Shown: positions 27,485 through 36,215 of the stretch, piece after piece
Layout of the letters: every line of letters starts with the position of its first letter
Position numbering within the stretch: the stretch's first letter is position 1
Assembly: GCA_964420285.1 (NCBI GenBank)
Contig: CAYQTE010000010.1
Span: 1 to 64,000 of the forward strand
Origin: CAYQTE01 sp964420285
GTDB lineage: Bacteria > Planctomycetota > Phycisphaerae > Tepidisphaerales > Tepidisphaeraceae
Length of the DNA stretch: 64,000 nucleotides
Reading direction: 5' to 3'
Notes under the pieces: generated by a model
Told to the model about the DNA's origin: nothing
The model's database searches: none
What the model saw: the letters and a program-made list of their open reading frames with translations, nothing else
Position numbers and translations under genes: made by a program

Positions 27485-27530
27485 GGCCCTGCCTGAATGC
27501 CCGACGGCCGTTGGGTATTCAGGCAGGGCC
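27485..27530 (+). terminator. Hairpin terminator after fbaB
   Basis: Arms 27485-27502 and 27513-27530 form an 18-base-pair stem (GGCCCTGCCTGAATGCCC with its complement, one G-U pair) and a 10-base loop. There is no T run after it, so it may act with Rho or as an RNA-stability element. Confidence 0.65.
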
Positions 27531-27590
27531 CAGACGGAACGTGGATGCCGGGGCGCCAAAGTGTTGGCGCGTCGGCCAGAGGAGAAAGTT

Positions 27591-28712
27591 ATGAGCACTT
27601 TGTCCCGGCGGGGGGTTTTCGTCTGCATCGCAGTTGTGGCCCTGTGCGGGCGGGCACTGGCGGCCGATTTCGTGGCACCGGCCAATGATGTCATTTCGGA
27701 GGCGCAGTTCAAGGCCTACATGGCTGCCGAGACCGAATTGGTCAAGGCGGTGCCTGCGCTTCAACAACAACTGGACAGCGCCCAGACGCCGGATGCCGAG
27801 GCCGCCGCAAAGGCCGCGGCTAATCAGAAAGTTACCGACTGTGCCGCGGCGCAGCAGCTTTCACGCGAGGAATACGACTGGATCGACGACCAGGCCATGA
27901 AGGCCTACAACGCGCTTCTGGGCGTCGAGCAGTTCACCGATCAGAAAAACAAGGATTTGGAAGCCCAGGTGGAGGCCAACAACGCCAAGTTCGCCGCCGC
28001 CAAGGCGAATCTGGCCGCGTACACCGCCGCTCAGAAGGACGGCCGGCGAGTGATGACCGACGCGCAGAAGGCCGCCACCACCCAGGCCGCCGCCGCCGAC
28101 AAGGAAAAATCCGTAGGCCTGCTTCACGAGGACACCGACGCCCTGACAGCGGCCAACGCCGCCGTCCAGAGACACCAGCAGGAATGGACGACGGCGGACA
28201 CGGACTACAAGAATCCGCCCTCGGAGTTGGATGCCGTCGCCGAGGCGTCGTACAAACTCCAGAAAGCCGACGATCGCGAAAAGGCTCTTTCCGCTATCGA
28301 GGATGCACGCCGCGCAGTCGCCGACGCTCAGAGCGATATCGATCTGGACAACGCCCACATCAAGGCCGATGACGCCCACCTGGCTCATCCCGATCTTCCC
28401 GCCACGGCGGCGGAGAAGGCCGAGATCGACAAGCTCAACGCAGACACCATTGCCGCGGCCCAAAAGGACATCGAGGACGCCACCAAGTTCGCCGCCGGCG
28501 TGGACGAGGCCAAAGCCAAGATCGCGGCCGATGCCGACGCGCTGGCCAAGGACGTCCCGCCGCAGAATATCAAGTTGATACAAGACCACCGCGATCAATA
28601 CGCCAAGGTCTTGTCCGGGCTGGGCATCACCCCCACGCCCGTCGCGCCCGAACCCCCGCCGCCGCCCCCGGCAACGCCTCCTCCCGATGACGCGGCGATG
28701 CAGCAGCCGTGA
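27591..28712 (+). CDS. Secreted alpha-helical coiled-coil protein
   Basis: Not recognised. Seen: signal peptide (VFVCIAVVALCGRALA), then about 310 residues that are almost entirely Ala/Lys/Asp/Glu/Gln-rich and predicted helical or coiled coil (KDLEAQVEANNAKFAAAKAN style heptads), with Pro only at the end (EPPPPPPATPPP). 373 residues. GAGGAGAAAG precedes the ATG at 27591. No catalytic motif. It follows fbaB after a hairpin and is convergent with the next gene. Inferred: an exported structural or surface protein; the Pro-rich tail may span the wall or dock partners. Confidence 0.75.
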   Translation: MSTLSRRGVFVCIAVVALCGRALAADFVAPANDVISEAQFKAYMAAETELVKAVPALQQQLDSAQTPDAEAAAKAAANQKVTDCAAAQQLSREEYDWIDDQAMKAYNALLGVEQFTDQKNKDLEAQVEANNAKFAAAKANLAAYTAAQKDGRRVMTDAQKAATTQAAAADKEKSVGLLHEDTDALTAANAAVQRHQQEWTTADTDYKNPPSELDAVAEASYKLQKADDREKALSAIEDARRAVADAQSDIDLDNAHIKADDAHLAHPDLPATAAEKAEIDKLNADTIAAAQKDIEDATKFAAGVDEAKAKIAADADALAKDVPPQNIKLIQDHRDQYAKVLSGLGITPTPVAPEPPPPPPATPPPDDAAMQQP

Positions 28713-28764
28713 GCGAGGGCTCTTTGCCGACTCGCGTTGCTGCGTTTGGGGCCTTTCGTCGCCG

Positions 28765-30291
28765 CTATGGCGCTGACGGTTTGGAAGCCGGCACGCTGCT
28801 CGGCGCCGTCGCCGATGTCGCCGCTGCACAATATTTCCGAATCTCCTGTTCCAGCCCGGTGGTCGTCGGCACATCGAGGTTCGGCTTGGGCACCGATGAA
28901 GGTCGCCGCGCAAACAGGAGATGCACTTGCGCGTCCCAATACATGGCGAGCGCGCGAGAAACGCGATCCGTCTCGGACGCCTGGTCCGCCGACAGTGGCG
29001 TCGGTCGTTGAGAAATCACGCGGTCGTATAAGTTGTTCCAATCGCTGATCTTTGGTCCGATATCCTCCCCCAGCAGGTCCGCCAGTTCCTTTTCCGACGC
29101 CGGCGACAATTCGTTTGGATCGGTGCCACTCCGCCGCCGGCGATATCGTTCGCTTTCTGCTATTACTGCCAGAGCCGTTTGCGGAACCCGCATCGAATCC
29201 AGTGCCTCGCTGCAATCGTCGTTGCCCAGCAGTGCGTAACGCATCAATTCCGGCGCGGTTTCATAATGATGCTGCTGTGCGAGAATCGGCGCTGCACACT
29301 CGGCGAGCGCCGAGGACGGCCTGCCGCGCAAGAGCACCGAAAGGCGCTCGGCCGTTACGGCGGGATCGCGCTCCGCCAGAATCTTGATGCAGCGTCCGGG
29401 GTAATGCCACCTCAGATCGTCGGGCGGCGAGGACCAGTCCGCTCGCTCAACCGCCTGCCAGAAGACGATTTCGTCCGCCTTGTCGTCACGCAACTGCAGA
29501 ATCGACACCGCATAGTCCCGATCGAACGGCCACCCCTTGGCCAGCGACCGCGCCGCAAGGCGATAGACAACAATGTGAAAGAAGATCGCAAACCACGCCG
29601 CGCATGCCATGGTGGAAAAGACGGCAACCCACGCCGCAAACCGGTTCCGTGTATCCGCCAGCCGCTGTGCCGCAGGTATTGCCAGCCAAATCAGCACAGC
29701 CTGAAGCGCCGAACGAGACGGCCACGCAAAATCAAAGGTGTATATCGTCGTGCCTCCCGGATGCGATATTGCCCGGCGGATAGTCCAGTTTGCGAACCGT
29801 AGCGGCTGGCAAACGCTCGCCAAGAGAGCGACAACTGCGAGCATCAACACCAATGTCCAAACGAGAGTACGAGGCTTGCGCGGCCCGTTGACCGCCCAGT
29901 CGCCAACGCCCACGAGTGGTACATACCATGTCAGCATGTTGTACGGAAATACGATCGATCCCTGCCAGTTTGTCAATTCCAGCACGTAGACCACGGCCGC
30001 CAGCGCCGCCACCACCACCCCCCGACGCCAGCTCAACGACCGCAACTCACGCGGCAAAAACATCGCTGCGATATATGCGTAGCCCAACACCCGCCAACCG
30101 ATGCGGGACACCATGTCATTTCCGAGCCAATCTTCTATATGGAATTCGCCGACAACAACCACCGGCACGATCATGACCAGCGCAACCGCCCACAACGGCC
30201 GCCGCGACAGCCACTCGCGCGCACGTTCAATCCGCGGCGGACCAATCGCGTGATACGAAAGCTTGTGGATCGGTTGCGTCTCGTCCGGCAA
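28765..30291 (-). CDS. Uncharacterised multi-pass membrane protein
   Basis: Seen: about six hydrophobic helices in the first 260 residues (LWAVALVMIVPVVVVGEF, VVVAALAAVVYVLEL, LVWTLVLMLAVVALLASV, VLIWLAIPAA, VFSTMACAAWFAIFFHIVV), followed by a soluble C-terminal half rich in Arg/Ala with no known motif. 508 residues. The start is TTG at 30291, supported by GGGAGG just upstream. It starts 34 bases after the GH28 gene on the same strand, so it may be co-transcribed. No family assigned. Function unknown. Confidence 0.65.
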   Translation of the reverse strand: MPDETQPIHKLSYHAIGPPRIERAREWLSRRPLWAVALVMIVPVVVVGEFHIEDWLGNDMVSRIGWRVLGYAYIAAMFLPRELRSLSWRRGVVVAALAAVVYVLELTNWQGSIVFPYNMLTWYVPLVGVGDWAVNGPRKPRTLVWTLVLMLAVVALLASVCQPLRFANWTIRRAISHPGGTTIYTFDFAWPSRSALQAVLIWLAIPAAQRLADTRNRFAAWVAVFSTMACAAWFAIFFHIVVYRLAARSLAKGWPFDRDYAVSILQLRDDKADEIVFWQAVERADWSSPPDDLRWHYPGRCIKILAERDPAVTAERLSVLLRGRPSSALAECAAPILAQQHHYETAPELMRYALLGNDDCSEALDSMRVPQTALAVIAESERYRRRRSGTDPNELSPASEKELADLLGEDIGPKISDWNNLYDRVISQRPTPLSADQASETDRVSRALAMYWDAQVHLLFARRPSSVPKPNLDVPTTTGLEQEIRKYCAAATSATAPSSVPASKPSAP

Positions 30292-30325
30292 TGCCGCCTC
30301 CCGCCGCGGATTCCTACCCGCCCCG

Positions 30326-31669
30326 TCACCTTCCCGGCCCCGCGTAGGCCGTCCCGTTCACTTTCACATTCTTCACCACCAGATTTGTCACGCCCGTGAA
30401 GGTCGGCGTGGCCGTGGTCAATTTCACGTCGATGTTCTCCAGCGTCATGTGGTCGATCACATCGCCGGCGTTGGGGCGGATCGACCCGAAGCTGCCATAC
30501 GTGCCGGTGACGTTTGAGATCGATATGTTTCGCACTGTGTGGGTCGGCGGGGCGTGGCCCTGCAGGTTGGCGTATTGCGTCCACGGCGCCATGCCGAAGA
30601 TCGCGCCCCTGCCGTCCAGCGTGATGTCGTGGAACCGGATGTTCTCGTACAACTGAGGCGTATCGGTGCGCAATTTCAGACGCATCATCGTGGGCGCGCT
30701 GCCGGCGCCGCTGGCCTTGCAATGATCGACCTCGACATCGCGGATGATCGTCGCCTCGCTGCCGCAGGTCACGAAGCTCCCGGTATGGCCGAACACGCAA
30801 TCGTAGACGTGGATATGCTCAACCGGCGGGCTGTCCTTGTCGTCCATCGCATCCACGCCCTTGCTCCCCTTGAGGGCAATGCCGTCATCGTTGTTGACGA
30901 TGCTGCAATCGTGAATCGTGATGTTCTGCGAGCTGTCGATATCCATGCCGTCGGTGCTGGGGCTTGTCGTCGGCGCCTGGATGTCCAGCCCCTGGATTTC
31001 CACGTCGTGCGATTTGTACACGTGCAGGTTCCAGAACCCGGAGTTCAGGAAATGCAATCCCGAAACCTTCACATCCGCGCTGTTGGCGATATACACCATC
31101 CGCGGCCGGGGAACATCCAGATTCGCCGTCGCGGAATTGGCGCGGCGCTGGGTTTGGAACGCCGCATAAAACGGCGTGCCGCTGCCGTCCAGCGTGCCCG
31201 CCCCGCCGATGCGAAGATGATCGACCCCGTCGGCATTCACCAGGGCCGGCAGCCACTGCTGAAAATGACCCTCGATGCGCGTGAGCCGCTGCGGATAGTC
31301 GGCGATATTTGTCGAACCCTTGAGCACGCCGTCCTTTTCGACATCCAGCCCCGTACCGGGCTTAAGGAAGATCGCGCCGGTCACAAACGTGCCGGATGGA
31401 ACCACCACAATCCCGCCGCCGGCACCGGCCGCTCGATCGATCGTCTTTTGAATCGCCGCGGTGTTGAGGGTTTTCCCATCGGCGACGGCGCCGAAATCGG
31501 TGATGACGAATCTCGCCGCGCTGGCCGTCGTCGGCGCCGTGCTCGGCATCACCGCAGCCGGCGTCGGATCGGCGGCCATGGCCGAGGAACATGCCCCGGC
31601 CAGCCCCGCCGCCATCCACCAGATCAATGTCTTCGCCGCGATGTGACGTGGTTCTCGGTTTGGCATCAT
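30326..31669 (-). CDS. Secreted GH28 polygalacturonase / rhamnogalacturonan hydrolase-like
   Basis: Predicted inverting hydrolase of pectic backbones. Seen: signal peptide or lipoprotein signal (GLAGACSSAMA), an N-terminal pectate-lyase-like opening (FVITDFGAVADGKTLNTAAI), then parallel beta-helix repeats with the GH28 motifs STDGMDID (NTD variant), NNDDGIALKG (DDG), CVFGHTGSFVTCGSE (GHG variant) and MMRLKLRT (RIK variant). 447 residues. ATGATG start; the first ATG is used. It is the third type of pectin backbone enzyme in the window with PL4 and the acetylesterases. The substituted NTD and GHG motifs may change specificity. Confidence 0.9.
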   Translation of the reverse strand: MMPNREPRHIAAKTLIWWMAAGLAGACSSAMAADPTPAAVMPSTAPTTASAARFVITDFGAVADGKTLNTAAIQKTIDRAAGAGGGIVVVPSGTFVTGAIFLKPGTGLDVEKDGVLKGSTNIADYPQRLTRIEGHFQQWLPALVNADGVDHLRIGGAGTLDGSGTPFYAAFQTQRRANSATANLDVPRPRMVYIANSADVKVSGLHFLNSGFWNLHVYKSHDVEIQGLDIQAPTTSPSTDGMDIDSSQNITIHDCSIVNNDDGIALKGSKGVDAMDDKDSPPVEHIHVYDCVFGHTGSFVTCGSEATIIRDVEVDHCKASGAGSAPTMMRLKLRTDTPQLYENIRFHDITLDGRGAIFGMAPWTQYANLQGHAPPTHTVRNISISNVTGTYGSFGSIRPNAGDVIDHMTLENIDVKLTTATPTFTGVTNLVVKNVKVNGTAYAGPGR

Positions 31670-31730
31670 GAACGGATTGTACAGACGCCCGGCCGCGATT
31701 TCATGGGAAAATCAAATCGCGCCCTTGTCT

Positions 31731-32750
31731 TTAGAATTCCAGCAGGAATTCCGTGACGACGCCCCAATGCAACTGTTCGCGAGCGCCCTGGTCGATGGGG
31801 AATTGATATCCCAATTCGACGCCCGGCTGCATTTTGCCCAGCGACTTGAATTGGATATTCAGCCCGGTTACGCCGAACAACGCATCCTGGCCATTGCCCG
31901 ACCACGGCGTCTGGCCGTCAAGTTCAAAGAGCGGAGTGACTTGTTCCGTCAGCGGCAGAGGCAATTGCTCGTGAGATATCCGGTAGCCGAGGGAGGCGCC
32001 GTAGACGAACTGGTCCGTCTGCCGGGGTGCGATGGTGAACTGCGAGCCGGTCCACGCCTCGATGCTCACGTGGTCGCCGACGCGAAGGAGTTGGCCCAGG
32101 TACGGCGTCAGTTGGACGTCTTTGCCCGAAACACGCGTGCGAGTCGGGATGCCGAAATCGAAGCGGACGACGGCGGTGTAATCGAATTGACCATCCGCGC
32201 TGAGGTATTGAAAGATCGGGTGATAAGCGGCCAGGTCGGCGTTTTCAAAACCGGTGCCGTCCTCCCGTTCAGCCAGATCGCCTTCGGGGCCATTTCCAAT
32301 GCCGGGTTCGTGCTGCGAATCCCAGCCGAATTCACCGGCGAGGGTGAGTTGGCCGACGACGTTCCATTGAATCCCCGCATCAACTTCGTCCTCCCGCGCG
32401 CCGGCTTTTGCGCCATGCAGGTAATCCAATTCGACCTGCTGTTCAGAATCAAATTCCGGCCCGATGAAAGCGTCGGGAAAGAAGTCTTTGCCATAGCTTG
32501 AGCGATTGTCCAGCAGGCCAAAGAAGTACCGGCTCAATGTCGGATTCGACGTCGGCAAGCCCGCGGGCCTTGGGTTGTCGTCATCGTCATCGTCGAAAAG
32601 AAAGACGGGTCTGCCGGCCGAGGGGTCAATCGCCACTCTGGAACCGGTCGGCATGGAAGACGGCTGCGTTGCGGCAGCGGCGAAAAGCAGTCGCGTGTTG
32701 CCGATAATCATCGCAACGAACAGAACAACGAAAAGTTGATGCCTCGACAT
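31731..32750 (-). CDS. Putative outer-membrane beta-barrel protein
   Basis: Seen: signal peptide (VLFVAMIIGNTRLLFAAAA), then a stretch of acidic residues (FLFDDDDDD), followed by alternating amphipathic strands (GQLTLAGEFGWDS, YGASLGYRI, QPGVELGYQF) and a C-terminal Phe (TEFLLEF) typical of outer-membrane barrels recognised by BAM. 339 residues. No family assigned with certainty; transporter-like or phenol-degradation MetA-pathway-like barrels are possible. It stands alone between the GH28 gene and the arsenic operon on the same strand. Confidence 0.65.
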   Translation of the reverse strand: MSRHQLFVVLFVAMIIGNTRLLFAAAATQPSSMPTGSRVAIDPSAGRPVFLFDDDDDDNPRPAGLPTSNPTLSRYFFGLLDNRSSYGKDFFPDAFIGPEFDSEQQVELDYLHGAKAGAREDEVDAGIQWNVVGQLTLAGEFGWDSQHEPGIGNGPEGDLAEREDGTGFENADLAAYHPIFQYLSADGQFDYTAVVRFDFGIPTRTRVSGKDVQLTPYLGQLLRVGDHVSIEAWTGSQFTIAPRQTDQFVYGASLGYRISHEQLPLPLTEQVTPLFELDGQTPWSGNGQDALFGVTGLNIQFKSLGKMQPGVELGYQFPIDQGAREQLHWGVVTEFLLEF

Positions 32751-32828
32751 GGGGAGTAAAAGTAACGCGCCAGACCATGGCCAACAAGACGCCCACGGGA
32801 CTGCGCCAGCTCAGCAAGCGGTGTGGGG

Positions 32829-34181
32829 TCAGCCGGGCCTTACGGCATAAACCTTTACGCTGGCCGCGTAGTCATTCACGTTGTATCTCCTCAGCAGATC
32901 GGCCAGTCGGCTGTGCAATTCCGGCTTGGACTGTGTTGCGGGTGTGCAGCAGCTTGACTGGGCGACTTTGAGTGGCGTTCCGCAGCACGATGATTTCGGT
33001 GACGCATCATCCATCGACGGCGAGCAGCACCCAGACTGGTTCTCCACCTTGGCATAGGCGTTGAGGTCGCTGCCGCTGTCGATAACATCGACATGGGCAA
33101 AACCGGCCGCTTTCAGTTGCCGCTTATAGTCCTCAATCATGACCGCCCCGGCAATGCAGCCGACGTAGGCCATCACGTCCCCGGCTATTTCATCCGGCAG
33201 CGGCTTCTTGAGCGCGATGTCGCTGACGGCCAGGCGTCCGCCGGGCTTGAGGACTCGTGCAATCTCACGAAACACCGCCGGCTTGTCCGGCGCCAGGTTG
33301 ATCACGCAATTGGAGATGACGCAATCGACCGACGCATCGGCCAGCGGCAGCTTGTCGATGTTCGCCTGATGAAATTCGACGTTGGAGAGATTCGCCTCCG
33401 CCGCGTTGGCCCGGGCCCGGGCGATCATCTGCGGTGTCATGTCGATGCCGATCGCCCGGCCGGTCGGTCCCACCTTCTTGGCCGCCAGAAACACATCCAG
33501 TCCGCCGCCCGATCCAAGATCGACCACCACCTCGCCCGGCCGCAGCGACGCCGTGGCCGTCGGATTCCCGCACGACAGGCCCATGTTCGCCCCGGCGGGA
33601 ATTGCGGCCAGTTCCTCCGTGCTGTAGCCAAACGCCCGTGCGACGGCCGCCACGCCGGCGACATCGTTCGAAAGCGTACTCTCCGCAACAGCGGCATATT
33701 TGTCACGGACGACGCGGCGGATGGAATCGTCGTCCTCGGTATGGGCGAGCAGATCGTCCACGATGTCGGCGGCATCGCGGACGAAGGTCGCGCAGCGGGT
33801 CTCGAAGAGCTTCTGATCCTTGGCCTGTTGCATTCCTTCGGGAGTGGACAAGTCGCACCCCAGCAGTTCGCGGCAGCAGGTGGTCTTGTGCAGGGCAGTA
33901 AACCGGGCGACGAACTGGCGCGCCAGGGCGTAACCCGTTTCCTTGGCGGCGTCCTCGCCCGGACCGGTCCGGGCGTATTTCAGCCCGATGGCCATGAACG
34001 CGCCGGAGACCGCGCCGCACGTTCCGCCCATCCGGCCGATGCCGGCGCCGAACGGCCCGGCCACGCGCATGGCCGTTTCCCGCGATAATCCACGCCGCCC
34101 GCCGCAGGCGGCCAAAACGGCCTGCGCACAATTGTAGCCTTGGGACAAAAGCTCGACGGCTTGGTCAGCGTTTCGATTCAT
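32829..34181 (-). CDS. arsM: Arsenite methyltransferase fused to a C_GCAxxG_C_C domain
   Basis: SAM-dependent enzyme that methylates As(III). Seen: residues 1-150 form a C_GCAxxG_C_C-type domain (YNCAQAVLAAC with Cys18 and Cys26, GGTCGAVSGAF with Cys55, Cys102-103, Cys109, Cys130). From about 155 the ArsM module follows: VRDKYAAVAES, Cys204 in GLSCGNP, the SAM site VVVDLGSGGGLDVFLAAKK, Cys291 in ISNCVINL, and Cys341 in YVGCIAG, the three cysteines expected to bind arsenic. A Cys-pair-rich tail follows (SGCCSP, SSCCGTP, SSCCTP). 450 residues against roughly 280-400 for usual ArsM. It overlaps the aquaporin gene by 17 bases. Inferred: the N-terminal domain delivers or reduces arsenic for the methylase. 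Confidence 0.9.
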   Translation of the reverse strand: MNRNADQAVELLSQGYNCAQAVLAACGGRRGLSRETAMRVAGPFGAGIGRMGGTCGAVSGAFMAIGLKYARTGPGEDAAKETGYALARQFVARFTALHKTTCCRELLGCDLSTPEGMQQAKDQKLFETRCATFVRDAADIVDDLLAHTEDDDSIRRVVRDKYAAVAESTLSNDVAGVAAVARAFGYSTEELAAIPAGANMGLSCGNPTATASLRPGEVVVDLGSGGGLDVFLAAKKVGPTGRAIGIDMTPQMIARARANAAEANLSNVEFHQANIDKLPLADASVDCVISNCVINLAPDKPAVFREIARVLKPGGRLAVSDIALKKPLPDEIAGDVMAYVGCIAGAVMIEDYKRQLKAAGFAHVDVIDSGSDLNAYAKVENQSGCCSPSMDDASPKSSCCGTPLKVAQSSCCTPATQSKPELHSRLADLLRRYNVNDYAASVKVYAVRPG

Positions 34182-34869
34182 CGGTCAGCTCCTTGTCTGG
34201 ATGTAAGTCTTGGCTTGAATATGCCGCCACGCCCTCCCGCGTCATTCGCCAGCACGGCACCGCCAGTGCCGCTCCCAGCACGGGCGCCGCAATATATACC
34301 CATAAGCTCGCCAGCGTCCCGCTCACCACCGCCGGGGCCAGCGACCGGGCCGGATTCATCGACGCCCCGCTGATCGGCCCGGCGAACATCGCCTCCAGCG
34401 CGATCACGCCGCCGATGGCGGTCCCGGCCATCGCCCCCACTTCCTTCGATCCGGTCGATACGCACAGGATGACAAACATCAGCAGCCACGTGAGCATCGC
34501 TTCCAGACCGAACGATTGCCATGCCGAACCGGCCGGCAATGTCGCCCCCAGATGCGCGTGATTTCCAAACAGCAGCAGCAGTGCCCCGCTGGCCGCAAAC
34601 GCCCCGGCGATCTGGCTGGCGATGTACGGCAGTACGCACCGGCCGCGCAGCCGCCCGGCCAGAAAGAACCCGATCGTCACGGCCGGATTGAGGTGCGCCC
34701 CCGACACGTCCCCAACCGCATAGATCATGGCCATCACCACCAGCCCGAACGTCGCCGCGATCCCCACGTGCGTGACGCCACCGCCGGTCACGTCGTTGAT
34801 GACCACCGCCCCGGTGCCGGCGAAGACCAGTGCAAAGGTTCCAAGAACTTCGGCCGCGTATTTCCTCAT
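34165..34869 (-). CDS. MIP-family aquaporin/aquaglyceroporin (AqpS-like)
   Basis: Membrane channel. Seen: six hydrophobic helices and both pore motifs, HLNPAVTIG (NPA at 61-63) and SMNPARSLAP. 234 residues, normal for the family. The ATG at 34869 overlaps arsC by 4 bases (ATGA), so the longer frame is rejected. Known: in Sinorhizobium meliloti an aquaglyceroporin in the ars operon lets arsenite leave the cell down its gradient. Inferred: the same role here, because no ArsB or Acr3 pump is present. Confidence 0.9.
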   Translation of the reverse strand: MRKYAAEVLGTFALVFAGTGAVVINDVTGGGVTHVGIAATFGLVVMAMIYAVGDVSGAHLNPAVTIGFFLAGRLRGRCVLPYIASQIAGAFAASGALLLLFGNHAHLGATLPAGSAWQSFGLEAMLTWLLMFVILCVSTGSKEVGAMAGTAIGGVIALEAMFAGPISGASMNPARSLAPAVVSGTLASLWVYIAAPVLGAALAVPCWRMTREGVAAYSSQDLHPDKELTDESKR

Positions 34870-35309
34870 CGGCCGGCCCTCTCGACTTGCGGAGTCCAAT
34901 CCTTCATCGCCTTGCCGATCTGATCGCGGACGGTGCGGAACTCATCGAGCGTCTGGCTTTCCGAGCCGACAAACGCGGCCGGATCGTTGAACGGCAGATA
35001 GGTTCGCGTGTAAGTCCCCGGCCAGATTCGCGGGCATGTGCCGTTGGCCTTGTCGCAGACAATCAGCAGATGGCGCACGGGGGCGGTGCCGAGAAACGAC
35101 AGCAGCGACTTCGGCCGTCGGCCGCCGATGTCGATGCCGATTTCGTTCATCACGCGTATGGCCAGCGGATGAACCTCGGATTTCGGTTCGGTGCCGGCGC
35201 TTTGCACGTCGTATTGATCGCCCTTGTAGAGCTTGAGAAACCCCTCCGCCATCTGGCTGCGACAGGAGTTGCCCGTGCAGAGGATGAGGACCATCGGTTT
35301 GTTCATCAC
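34866..35309 (-). CDS. arsC: Arsenate reductase, LMW-phosphatase type (first of two)
   Basis: Reduces arsenate to arsenite using thioredoxin. Seen: P-loop CTGNSCRS with Cys11 and Cys16, and a second pair Cys85/Cys92 in LLIVCDKANGTCP, giving the three-cysteine relay known from B. subtilis and S. aureus ArsC. 147 residues. Start overlaps the preceding arsC stop by 4 bases. It differs markedly from the other copy, so it is an old paralogue rather than a fresh duplication; it may prefer another partner. Confidence 0.92.
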   Translation of the reverse strand: MMNKPMVLILCTGNSCRSQMAEGFLKLYKGDQYDVQSAGTEPKSEVHPLAIRVMNEIGIDIGGRRPKSLLSFLGTAPVRHLLIVCDKANGTCPRIWPGTYTRTYLPFNDPAAFVGSESQTLDEFRTVRDQIGKAMKDWTPQVERAGR

Positions 35310-35752
35310 GAAATGCCTCCCTTTTGCCTGAGACTCCCCGGCAACGTCTCGACAAACGCCCGGATTTCGTCGCGCACCCGGCGGTAATGGCCCATTGCTT
35401 CGCTCTCCGAATTTGCCGTTTTCGCCAGCCGGGGCGGATCATCGAAACCGACGTGTACGACTCTTGTCTTCCCCGGAAACAGCGGGCAATTCTCGTGTGC
35501 ATCGTCGCACACCGTCACCACGAAATCGAACGCCACGTCGCGCAGTTCATCGACGTGTTTTGACCGCCGACCGCTGATATCGACGCCCGCTTCCTTCATC
35601 ACCGCCACCGCGATCTGGTTCATCCCATGCGGCTCGACGCCCGCCGAATACGCCTCGATCGCATCGCCCTTCAGATGCCTGGCCCACCCCTCGGCCATCT
35701 GGCTGCGGCACGAATTGCCGGTGCAGAGGAACAATATCCTGGTTTTTGCCAT
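35306..35752 (-). CDS. arsC: Arsenate reductase, LMW-phosphatase type (second of two)
   Basis: Thioredoxin-coupled arsenate reductase. Seen: CTGNSCRS with Cys10 and Cys15, and Cys82/Cys89 in VVTVCDDAHENCP, the same spacing as the classical pI258/B. subtilis enzymes. 148 residues. Located directly after arsR (48 bases) and overlapping the next arsC by 4 bases (ATGA). It is the closer match to the classical enzyme of the two. Confidence 0.94.
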   Translation of the reverse strand: MAKTRILFLCTGNSCRSQMAEGWARHLKGDAIEAYSAGVEPHGMNQIAVAVMKEAGVDISGRRSKHVDELRDVAFDFVVTVCDDAHENCPLFPGKTRVVHVGFDDPPRLAKTANSESEAMGHYRRVRDEIRAFVETLPGSLRQKGGIS

Positions 35753-35800
35753 CGCCGTTCACTCCATTCGCCTGGGCGAATGCAATTTGAGCCAAAAAAC

Positions 35801-36163
35801 TCACTTGCGGCAGGTTCCGCCGTCGCAGCGGCCGCGCGCCCGCAGCTTCGCATCCCGCGCCAATTCCGGAACATCCGCCAAACAGCACGCCAGGCACTCC
35901 ATCAATTTCGCATGGAACCGTCCCTTCGCCGGCGACAGGCTATAGTGCATCCACAGTCCGTCCTTCCGGGCCGTCACCAGACCGGCCCGCCGCAGATACG
36001 CCAGATGCCGCGAGATCTTCGGCTGCGGGCCGCCCAGCACGCGCACCAGATCGCACACGCACAGTTCTCCCGGCGCCAGGAGATGGAGAATCCGCAGCCG
36101 GGTCCGATCCGCAAACGCCCGGAACATGTGGTCCACCGATGGTCGTGACGTCGCCGCTTGCAT
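35801..36163 (-). CDS. arsR: ArsR-family metalloregulator
   Basis: As(III)-responsive repressor of the operon. Seen: winged helix-turn-helix (about 13-75) with the metal-box motif ELCVCDLV (Cys35, Cys37), recognition helix region PKISRHLAYLRRAGLV, and C-terminal cysteines (Cys90, Cys93-94, Cys113, Cys118) that could add a third thiolate. 120 residues. It is the first gene of the operon. Its own start codon lies inside a perfect palindrome (see operator), so autoregulation is expected. Confidence 0.94.
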   Translation of the reverse strand: MQAATSRPSVDHMFRAFADRTRLRILHLLAPGELCVCDLVRVLGGPQPKISRHLAYLRRAGLVTARKDGLWMHYSLSPAKGRFHAKLMECLACCLADVPELARDAKLRARGRCDGGTCRK

Positions 36164-36177
36164 ATTCGCCTATGCAA
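36158..36177. promoter_or_regulatory. ArsR operator palindrome over the arsR start codon
   Basis: Perfect inverted repeat TTGCATA-N6-TATGCAA (half sites 36158-36164 and 36171-36177). It covers the arsR ATG (36161-36163) and touches the -10 box. This fits the ATA-N-TAT type sites of ArsR/SmtB regulators. Binding here would block polymerase and the start region together. Confidence 0.75.
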
Positions 36178-36205
36178 ATATAGTTTGCCCCCGCCGCCAG
36201 GTCAA
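36177..36205 (-). promoter_or_regulatory. Sigma-70-type promoter of the ars operon
   Basis: On the minus strand: -35 TTGACC (36205-36200), 17-base spacer, -10 TATATT (36182-36177). The predicted transcript start is near 36170, leaving a leader of about 7 bases before the ATG at 36163. Confidence 0.75.
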
Positions 36206-36215
36206 TTCCCCCGAA

